12,484 nucleotides of DNA from Sulfurimonas sp. (lineage in GTDB: Bacteria; Campylobacterota; Campylobacteria; Campylobacterales; Sulfurimonadaceae). The DNA is taken from the NCBI GenBank assembly GCA_021161305.1, contig JAGHAW010000250.1, positions 1-12,484 of the forward strand. The letters run 5' to 3'. Each line of letters opens with the position of its first letter. Position 1 is the stretch's first letter. The translations under genes and the position numbers were made by a program. Below the pieces are notes generated by a model. It searched no databases and was not told the DNA's origin. It worked only from the letters and a program-made list of their open reading frames with translations. Of the stretch, positions 6,987-12,484 are shown in pieces.

Positions 6987-9331
6987 TAGTTACTAGAAGT
7001 TGGTTAAACGAGTGGATAGATTTAGATGGAATATCTACAGAGGATTTAGCAAAAACATTTAACTCTATTGGTTTAGAAGTTGATAGTATTCAGAGCTATA
7101 ATGTTCCTAAAAAGATAATTTTTGGTAAAGTTTTAGAGTGTGAAAAACATCCTGATGCGGACAAGTTAAATGTTTGTAAAGTAGATATTGGTAGAAGTAT
7201 TCGTCAAATTGTTTGTGGTGCTTCAAATGTAAGAGCCGGACTTAATGTAGTTGTAGCAACTATTGGTGCAGTTATGCCAAGTGGAATGGTTATTAAGCCT
7301 GTTAAACTTCGTGGTGTTGAGTCTGAGGGTATGATTTGTTCAGCTACTGAGATAGGTTTAGAGGATTGTCAAGATGGGATTTTGGAGTTGGATTCCAGTA
7401 TTGGTATGTATAAATTAGGTCAAGAAGTTTGTGAGAGTCCAATTTTTAGTGATGATATTATTGAGATTGAACTTACTGCAAATAGAGGAGACTGTTTAAG
7501 TATTAGAGGTGTAGCAAGAGATCTTAGTGCTGCGTATGACAGACCACTTAAAGAGAATCGTTTTAATGAAGATGAAGATAGACAGATTGGAATCGGTAGA
7601 ATTCTTAGTCTTTCTCATGAGAAAACTCTGGATGTTAATTTGCGTTACAGAGCAGTTGACTTAAAAAAATTAAACCTTCCTTTTATTGTAAAACTTAGAC
7701 TGGCTCAGATAGAGGATAAGAGAGAGGCTGATATAGAGTCTATAATGCTATATGCTACTCATAGTAGTGGTGTTATTTTAAGAGCTTATAATTATGCTTA
7801 TTTCTGTTCAGAAAATGAGACAATTGCAAAGATTGAATTAAAAGAAGATGAAAATGGTTATGCTTCTATAGTCAATGATGCAAACAAAAAAAATAACAAA
7901 GCTTCTACAATAGGAATTATTCAAGAAGATGTATCAAAAGTAACTTATGATGAGGGTACTATTCTTATTGAAGCTAGTTATATCCCACCTGATATTATCT
8001 CTAAAAAGATGCAGGAATCTAAGATACCGTCTGGACCAATGTACTATAAAACTTCAAGAGGAAGTGAGCCAGAATTAGATCATGGTCTATCTTTTTGTTT
8101 GAATCTTATAGAATCTAACTCTGCTTCATCTATTTTTGGTGGAAATATTGAGCTTTGTGACTCATATGAAGAAGCGATAGTAAGTGTAAGTAAAAAAGAG
8201 ATTGATGATATAATAGGTGCTGATATTGATAAAGTAAGAATTACTAAAATTCTGCAAAATTTGGGTTTTAATACTTCAAAATCTTCATTGGATAACTTTG
8301 TTATTTCTGTTCCAAGATACCGTCACGATATAGTAAATAAACAAGATATTATAGAAGAAATTGTTCGTATGGTTGGGATTGACAACATTCCATCTCAACC
8401 ATTTGTATTTGCTGAAGCTAATAGACTTGAAGATGATTATTTTAAGTATAAAAAGAGAACTATTTTTAGACATCGTGCAGCTCAAAGTGGATTTTTTGAG
8501 AGTCTGCATTTTGTTTTTGATGAGAAAAAAGTTTTAAATAGTTATGGTTTTGAGACTACTCTTGAAGATTTAGAACTCTTAAATCCTATTGTAAATACTT
8601 TGGATACTTTGAGACCGACTTTATATACAGGTCTTTTAAAAGCAGCATCTCAAAATGTTAAAAATGGATACTCATCTGTTAAACTATTTGAAATTGGGTC
8701 TATCTTTTCCCCTACTAGAGAAGAGTCACTTAAGATGACAATGCTTTTTAGTGGAGATACAGAGAGTCAGAATCTTTCAAATTCAGGAAAACCGGCTAAG
8801 ATAGATTTTGCATTTTTTGCTCAAAAAATCTCAGATATTATCGGTGAATTTACTCTTGCCTCTTATGAAACTAAACACTCTCTTTCACACACTTACCAAT
8901 GTGCTAAACTTAGCATAAATGGAAAAGAAATTGGTGAGATTTTTAGAGTTCATCCAACCGTTGAAAAAGATTATGGCTTGGATGTTACTTATCTTTGTGA
9001 AGTAGATTTTGATAAAATCCCTTATGCACTGAAAACTGCTAAAAAAAGTTCTAAGTATCAAGCCTCTTTTAGAGATTTAAGTATTATTATACCTAAAGAT
9101 ATGAGTTATGAGAGAGTAAAACAAGTTATAGATAACTCTGCTAGTGATGAGCTTATACGATTCTATCCGGTAGATAAATATAGTGATGAATCGTTAGGTG
9201 ATAATATGAGTTTTTCTATCCGTTTTGTTCTTCAGTCAGAGGAAAAAACATTAGAAGAAGAGGATATTACTTCATCTATAGACGCTATTTTAGAATCACT
9301 GCAACGAGAACTAGGAGTAGGGCTAAGATGA
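6983..9331 (+). CDS. pheT: Phenylalanyl-tRNA synthetase beta subunit with diverged editing domain
   Basis: A 782-residue beta subunit of PheRS, near the family's usual length (about 795 in E. coli). Domains in order: B1 at 1-40; EMAP/OB-like tRNA-binding domain at about 40-150 (H-P-D-A-D-K-L at 56-62, I-V-C-G-A-S-N-V at 76-83); B3/B4 at about 200-395; B5 at about 400-472 (P-R-Y-R-H-D-I at 444-450, D-I-I-E-E at 455-459); a catalytic-like module at about 480-680 with N-P-I at 534-536; and an FDX-ACB anticodon-binding domain at about 688-782. The oddity is B3/B4, which hydrolyses Tyr-tRNA(Phe): the usual L-H-A-F-D is L-R-A-Y-N (266-270), the G-G-I-F-G-G / G-V-M-G-G loop is missing, and the T-D-A-S before R-x-E-R-G-V-D-P is replaced. 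Editing may be lost. Translation is coupled to pheS and aroA by 4-base overlaps at both ends. Confidence 0.96.
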   Translation: MIVTRSWLNEWIDLDGISTEDLAKTFNSIGLEVDSIQSYNVPKKIIFGKVLECEKHPDADKLNVCKVDIGRSIRQIVCGASNVRAGLNVVVATIGAVMPSGMVIKPVKLRGVESEGMICSATEIGLEDCQDGILELDSSIGMYKLGQEVCESPIFSDDIIEIELTANRGDCLSIRGVARDLSAAYDRPLKENRFNEDEDRQIGIGRILSLSHEKTLDVNLRYRAVDLKKLNLPFIVKLRLAQIEDKREADIESIMLYATHSSGVILRAYNYAYFCSENETIAKIELKEDENGYASIVNDANKKNNKASTIGIIQEDVSKVTYDEGTILIEASYIPPDIISKKMQESKIPSGPMYYKTSRGSEPELDHGLSFCLNLIESNSASSIFGGNIELCDSYEEAIVSVSKKEIDDIIGADIDKVRITKILQNLGFNTSKSSLDNFVISVPRYRHDIVNKQDIIEEIVRMVGIDNIPSQPFVFAEANRLEDDYFKYKKRTIFRHRAAQSGFFESLHFVFDEKKVLNSYGFETTLEDLELLNPIVNTLDTLRPTLYTGLLKAASQNVKNGYSSVKLFEIGSIFSPTREESLKMTMLFSGDTESQNLSNSGKPAKIDFAFFAQKISDIIGEFTLASYETKHSLSHTYQCAKLSINGKEIGEIFRVHPTVEKDYGLDVTYLCEVDFDKIPYALKTAKKSSKYQASFRDLSIIIPKDMSYERVKQVIDNSASDELIRFYPVDKYSDESLGDNMSFSIRFVLQSEEKTLEEEDITSSIDAILESLQRELGVGLR

Positions 9332-10608
9332 GCAGAGTAGTAGTTAAACCATGTAGTGAATTTTCACTTACTATCGACAGTATAGCACCTGATAAATCTA
9401 TATCACATCGTAGTGCAATGTTTAGTATGCTAGCTTGTGGAACTAGTGAAATTAGTAATTTTTTAAGAGCAGAAGATACACTTAACTCTTTAGAAATTGT
9501 AAAAAATCTAGGTGCAAAAGTAGAAGACGACGGTATAACTATTAAAATCTCATCAGATGGTATAAAAGAGAGTTCAGAGATACTTGATTGTGGAAATTCT
9601 GGAACTGGAATGAGGCTTTTTTGTGGTCTTTTAAGTTCTGCAAATGGTCACTTTATTTTAACGGGAGATGAGTATCTTCGTCGTCGTCCGATGAAAAGAG
9701 TTACTGCTCCTCTTCGTGATATTGGTGCAAAACTTGATGGAAGAGAAGATGGAGATTTTGCTCCACTAAGTATTAGAGGTGCTTCACTCAAAGCATTTGA
9801 TTATGAGAGTAAGATAGCTTCTGCTCAAGTTAAGAGTGCTATGATTTTAGCAGCCCTAAGAGCCGATGGAGTCTGTACATATACTGAACCTGAACTCTCT
9901 CGTGACCATACAGAGAGAATGTTAAAAGGGATGGGAGCAGAGATAAGTGTAGATGGACTTAAAACTACTATAACACCTATGAAAGAACTTCTTTCGCCTT
10001 TAACTATTAGAGTTCCAGCTGACCCTTCTAGTGCATTTTTCTTTGCGGTCGCTACTGCCATAACTCCAGATGCCAGTATAGTTTTAGAGGGTGTCACTCT
10101 TAATCCAACTCGCATAGAAGCATTTAAGGCTTTAGAGAGAATGGGTGCAGATATTAGTTATGAGATAACTGATAATAGATATGAACCCATAGGAAATATT
10201 AGCGTAAAATATGCTCCTCTAAAGAGTATTGTTGTTGAAGATAATATCTCTTGGCTTATAGATGAACTTCCTGCACTTTCTATTGCTATGGCATGTGCTA
10301 ATGGTGAAAGTCTTATAAAAAATGCAGAGGAACTTCGTGTAAAAGAATCAGATAGAATCTCTACAGTTGTAGAGGGTCTTAGAGCTTGTTCTATTGAAGT
10401 TCATGAGTATAAAGATGGTTACAAGGTTGTTGGTGGAGAATTAAAAAGTGCAATTGTAGATAGTGATGGAGACCATAGAATAGCTATGAGTTTTATAATC
10501 GCAGGTCTTAGATGTGGGATGGAAGTTAGTGATTTGGATTGTATAAATACATCATTTCTTAACTTCTTTGAACTTTTACAAAAAATTACAAAAGTAGAAA
10601 TTTCTTAA
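9328..10608 (+). CDS. aroA: 3-phosphoshikimate 1-carboxyvinyltransferase (EPSP synthase)
   Basis: Joins phosphoenolpyruvate to shikimate-3-phosphate, the sixth step of the shikimate pathway to chorismate; cytoplasmic. The 426 residues match the family. Landmarks: P-D-K-S-I-S-H-R at 21-28 (active-site Lys23, Arg28); G-N-S-G-T-G-M-R-L at 89-97; R-R-R-P-M-K-R at 118-124; S-A-Q-V-K at 165-169; R-D-H-T-E at 192-196; N-P-T-R at 259-262; D-E-L-P at 312-315; R-V-K-E-S-D-R at 337-343; and G-D-H-R-I-A-M at 381-387. The SAQxK, RxHxE and NxTR motifs place it with the so-called class II EPSP synthases (B. subtilis, CP4), although the GDK motif reads PDK. The Gly equivalent to E. coli Gly96 (Gly92) is kept, so glyphosate tolerance cannot be assumed. 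AGGAG at 9313-9317, inside the pheT end, lies 10 bases before the ATG, which overlaps the pheT stop. Chorismate also feeds the futalosine menaquinone route. Confidence 0.97.
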   Translation: MSRVVVKPCSEFSLTIDSIAPDKSISHRSAMFSMLACGTSEISNFLRAEDTLNSLEIVKNLGAKVEDDGITIKISSDGIKESSEILDCGNSGTGMRLFCGLLSSANGHFILTGDEYLRRRPMKRVTAPLRDIGAKLDGREDGDFAPLSIRGASLKAFDYESKIASAQVKSAMILAALRADGVCTYTEPELSRDHTERMLKGMGAEISVDGLKTTITPMKELLSPLTIRVPADPSSAFFFAVATAITPDASIVLEGVTLNPTRIEAFKALERMGADISYEITDNRYEPIGNISVKYAPLKSIVVEDNISWLIDELPALSIAMACANGESLIKNAEELRVKESDRISTVVEGLRACSIEVHEYKDGYKVVGGELKSAIVDSDGDHRIAMSFIIAGLRCGMEVSDLDCINTSFLNFFELLQKITKVEIS

Positions 10609-10648
10609 ATTATTCTCACCGATAGGTGTAGCTTTAGTGAGGGGAATT

Positions 10649-10672
10649 TACAAAGGAATTACTTCCTTTGTA
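10649..10672 (+). promoter_or_regulatory. 10-bp hairpin abutting the ispH ribosome-binding site
   Basis: TACAAAGGAA at 10649-10658 and TTCCTTTGTA at 10663-10672 are perfect reverse complements with a TTAC loop; a U-G pair could extend the stem at 10648/10673. The 3' arm touches the ispH Shine-Dalgarno AGAGGAG (10672-10678). No T run follows, so it is not an intrinsic terminator. The 5' arm carries an SD-like AAAGGA. The role could be translation control, mRNA processing or a standby element; inferred only. Confidence 0.55.
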
Positions 10673-10678
10673 GAGGAG
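10673..10678 (+). promoter_or_regulatory. Ribosome-binding site that decides the ispH start
   Basis: GAGGAG lies 9 bases before GTG at 10688, near-ideal spacing. The longer frame from GTG at 10637 would run through the hairpin and adds 17 residues with no counterpart in IspH proteins. Confidence 0.8.
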
Positions 10679-10687
10679 ACAAATATA

Positions 10688-11518
10688 GTGAAGATACAAT
10701 TAGCAGAGAGTTATGGTTTTTGTTTTGGGGTTAAAAGAGCTATTAAGATAGCAGAGGAAAATAAAGAGTCTGCTACATATGGGGCTTTGATACATAACTC
10801 AAAAGAAATTGCAAGACTTGAAAAAGATTTTAATGTTGGTTTAACTAATGACCATAAAAGTTTTAAAGCTGGTGAAACAGCGATAGTCCGCACTCACGGC
10901 ATCCCAAAAAACGAACTTCAAGAATTAAAAGAAACCAATGTAGAAGTTGTAGATGCAACTTGTCCTTATGTGACTAAACCACAGCAGATTTGCCAAGAAA
11001 TGAGTGAAAAGGGTTATGACATCATTATTTTTGGAGATGAAGCACATCCTGAGATAAAAGGTGTTAAGAGTTACGCTACTTATGGTGCAAGAGTTGTAAC
11101 GATTCCAAGTGAATTAGAAGACCTAAAATTAAAAGACAAGGTAGCTTTAGTTGCTCAAACAACGAGAAGAGTTGAAGAGTATATGGAGATAGCTAACTAT
11201 CTTATACCTCGCCATAAAGAGGTTAGAGTTTTTAACACTATATGCAATGCAACATTTGAAAATCAGGAAGCAGCCAGAAAAATTGCTAAAATAGCGGATA
11301 TTATGATTGTTATTGGTGGCAAAAACTCTTCAAATACAAAGCAGCTTTTTAGTATTGCACATGATAATTGCAACAAAAGTTATCATATAGAAGATGAAAA
11401 TGATATAGATTACTTTTGGTTTAAAGATAAAGAGTTTTGTGGTATTAGTGCCGGAGCTTCTACTCCAGACTGGCTTATCCAAAATGTCATAGATGCTATA
11501 GAGAAAAATGTCAATTAA
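10688..11518 (+). CDS. ispH: 4-hydroxy-3-methylbut-2-enyl diphosphate reductase (LytB)
   Basis: A [4Fe-4S] enzyme catalysing the last step of the MEP pathway, HMBPP to IPP and DMAPP; cytoplasmic and oxygen-sensitive. The start is GTG at 10688 (276 residues), set by GAGGAG upstream and because the protein then begins V-K-I-Q-L-A-E-S-Y-G-F-C-F-G-V, like other family members. Cluster cysteines are C12, C92 (A-T-C-P) and C186 (T-I-C-N-A-T). Substrate-binding residues are present: H36, H70 (R-T-H-G-I-P), H120 and E122 (A-H-P-E), and the S-A-G-A-S-T-P block at 254-260. Length is slightly under E. coli IspH (about 316), as in other Campylobacterota. It follows aroA by 79 bases with no clear promoter, so it probably shares the pheS transcript, perhaps modulated by the hairpin before its ribosome-binding site. 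Its products feed the prenyl tail of menaquinone and the wall lipid carrier. Confidence 0.97.
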   Translation: MKIQLAESYGFCFGVKRAIKIAEENKESATYGALIHNSKEIARLEKDFNVGLTNDHKSFKAGETAIVRTHGIPKNELQELKETNVEVVDATCPYVTKPQQICQEMSEKGYDIIIFGDEAHPEIKGVKSYATYGARVVTIPSELEDLKLKDKVALVAQTTRRVEEYMEIANYLIPRHKEVRVFNTICNATFENQEAARKIAKIADIMIVIGGKNSSNTKQLFSIAHDNCNKSYHIEDENDIDYFWFKDKEFCGISAGASTPDWLIQNVIDAIEKNVN

Positions 11519-11539
11519 GTAAACATTTTTCTTTTTTTA
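11502..11539 (+). terminator. Candidate intrinsic terminator overlapping the ispH stop
   Basis: AGAAAAATGT at 11502-11511 and ACATTTTTCT at 11523-11532 form a perfect 10-bp stem with an 11-base loop holding the ispH TAA (11516-11518). It is followed at once by a T run (11532-11538). The stem is AT-rich, so strength is uncertain, but position and T tract fit termination of the pheS-ispH operon before rpsA. Confidence 0.5.
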
Positions 11540-11582
11540 TCCTTTTTCCTATTTCTTAATAACAAAATAATCATTATTTAGA

Positions 11583-11588
11583 TACAAT
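11583..11588 (+). promoter_or_regulatory. -10 box for rpsA
   Basis: TACAAT, in the context ATTTAGATACAATC, is one mismatch from consensus and lies 31 bases before the rpsA ATG. T-rich DNA (11526-11558) lies upstream. Predicted transcription start is near 11595. There is no -35 match. Confidence 0.5.
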
Positions 11589-11619
11589 CACGCAATTTTT
11601 ATGTAACAGAGGATAGGTA

Positions 11620-12484
11620 ATGGCGTTCGATAACGAATCATTGGAAGAAGAAAATTTTGCAGAAATGTATGCTGCAAGCGAGAAAAAGCAAGAAACAAGT
11701 CGCATCGTAGAGGGTGAAATTGTTGAGATCCAAGAGGATGAAAACAGAGCATTAGTTGGTGTTGGTGAGAAGCTAGAAGGTATTATTAACTTAGATGAGA
11801 TCCGTGAAAACGGTGAGTTGAAGTTTGGTGCAGGCGATAAAATCAAAGTGATGGTTACAGGATACTACAATGAGCGTCCTAAAATATCTTACAAAAAAGT
11901 TTTAGAGCTAGAGAAGACTATTGAATTTATTGATGCAAATAAAGATGATTATGAAGATGTTATTATTGAAGGTATTATCACTAAGAAAAATCGTGGTGGT
12001 TATGTTGTAGAAGCTGATGCAGTTTCTTTCTTTATGCCTCGTTCATTGGCTGCTTTTAAAGATACAGATGATGTTGTTGGTCGTAAAATCAAAGCACAAG
12101 TTATCAAGATTGATGCAGAGGAAAACTCTATAGTAGTTTCTCGTCGTAAACTTTTTAATGAAGAAAGAAAGAGAAAGAAAGAGATTATTGATCAACTAAT
12201 GGCTGAAGATACTATTGTTGAAGGTACTATTAAAAAAATCACTAGCTACGGTATGTTTGTAGATGTTGGTGGTGTTGATGGTTTAGTTCACTATAATGAA
12301 ATCTCTTATAAAGGTCCAGTTAACCCATCTAAACTTTATAAAGAGGGTGATGTTGTAACTGTTAAAGCTATCTCTTATGATAAAGATAAAAGACATCTTT
12401 CTCTTTCTATAAAAGCTGTTCAACCAGATCCATGGGCTGAAGTTGAATCAGAATTAGATGAAGGTGATACTATCACTGTAACAG
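11620..12484 (+). CDS. rpsA: 30S ribosomal protein S1 (3' end outside window)
   Basis: The frame is open from ATG 11620 to the window end (288 codons visible, no stop), about half of a normal S1 of around 555 residues. S1 binds mRNA on the small ribosomal subunit and helps load leaders with weak Shine-Dalgarno sequences. Three complete OB-fold S1 domains are visible: about 28-94, 112-176 and 196-265 (the third has the classic I-T-S-Y-G-M-F-V-D-V and G-L-V-H), and a fourth begins near 279 after D-P-W. The first two are the diverged domains that bind the ribosome via S2 in E. coli. The acidic N-terminus is rich in Glu. AGAGGA at 11608-11613 lies 6 bases before the ATG. Arginine codons are mostly CGT (7 of 12), unlike the AGA-rich neighbours, as expected for a highly expressed gene. 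It has its own promoter and lies 101 bases after ispH. Confidence 0.97.
   Translation, partial: MAFDNESLEEENFAEMYAASEKKQETSRIVEGEIVEIQEDENRALVGVGEKLEGIINLDEIRENGELKFGAGDKIKVMVTGYYNERPKISYKKVLELEKTIEFIDANKDDYEDVIIEGIITKKNRGGYVVEADAVSFFMPRSLAAFKDTDDVVGRKIKAQVIKIDAEENSIVVSRRKLFNEERKRKKEIIDQLMAEDTIVEGTIKKITSYGMFVDVGGVDGLVHYNEISYKGPVNPSKLYKEGDVVTVKAISYDKDKRHLSLSIKAVQPDPWAEVESELDEGDTITVT

Noticed and set aside
8285..8509. Antisense open frames inside pheT, and similar ones inside ubiD, pheS, aroA, ispH and rpsA.
   Set aside because: They lie wholly within well-supported genes on the other strand, lack ribosome-binding sites and show no recognisable domain.
10637..10687. A 17-residue N-terminal extension of IspH starting at GTG 10637.
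   Set aside because: The region is a hairpin plus the Shine-Dalgarno sequence for GTG 10688; the protein from 10688 aligns with the normal IspH N-terminus (cluster Cys at residue 12).
1..12484. Defence islands, prophage, insertion sequences, CRISPR, tRNA or rRNA genes.
   Set aside because: Every stretch is covered by recognised core genes or short gaps; no transposase, integrase, terminal inverted repeats, spaced repeats or RNA-gene patterns were seen.

Overview
The window is an AT-rich, gene-dense stretch of a Campylobacterota (epsilonproteobacterial) chromosome, most like Sulfurimonas or a close relative. This rests on protein style, on a UbiD-type decarboxylase of the menaquinone (futalosine-route) kind, on TATAAT -10 boxes without a clear -35, and on the block HIT / pheS-pheT-aroA-ispH-rpsA. 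From memory, not checked here, the same order occurs in Helicobacter pylori (about HP0404 down to HP0399) and Campylobacter jejuni (about Cj0898 down to Cj0893). No mobile element, CRISPR array, tRNA or rRNA was seen, and no gene-free stretch exceeds about 135 bases.

Layout. (1) 3-497: the 3' end of an HDOD-domain regulatory protein whose start lies outside the window. (2) 592-2406: a UbiD-family decarboxylase behind an extended -10 promoter. (3) 2502-2837: a small secreted monoheme c-type cytochrome, with a 10-base direct repeat just upstream. (4) 2918-4297: argH, convergent with (5) 4314-5501 (minus), a periplasmic MltC-like lytic transglycosylase; a hairpin lies between their ends. (6) 5504-5860 (minus): a HIT/HINT nucleotide hydrolase, 2 bases upstream of the transglycosylase and apparently in one transcript with it. 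(7) A divergent promoter region of about 130 bases. (8) 5994-11518: pheS-pheT-aroA-ispH; pheS/pheT and pheT/aroA overlap by 4 bases (ATGA), and ispH follows after 79 bases that hold a hairpin. (9) 11620 to the window end: rpsA with its own promoter, behind a candidate terminator that overlaps the ispH stop codon.

How they fit together. The content is housekeeping: respiratory quinone and cytochrome (ubiD, cytochrome c), arginine synthesis (argH), wall remodelling (mltC-like), phenylalanyl-tRNA charging beside the chorismate step of aromatic synthesis (pheST, aroA), isoprenoid precursor supply (ispH) and ribosomal protein S1. Chorismate (aroA) and isoprenoid precursors (ispH) both also feed menaquinone synthesis.

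No wholly new system was found. The best leads are a PheT whose B3/B4 editing module appears to have lost the residues that clear Tyr-tRNA(Phe); a perfect 10-bp hairpin abutting the ispH ribosome-binding site; ispH and rpsA as separate neighbours, genes that are fused in some Clostridia; and an 11-residue aromatic repeat at the N-terminus of the MltC-like enzyme. Several starts are GTG or TTG and differ from the longest open frame.
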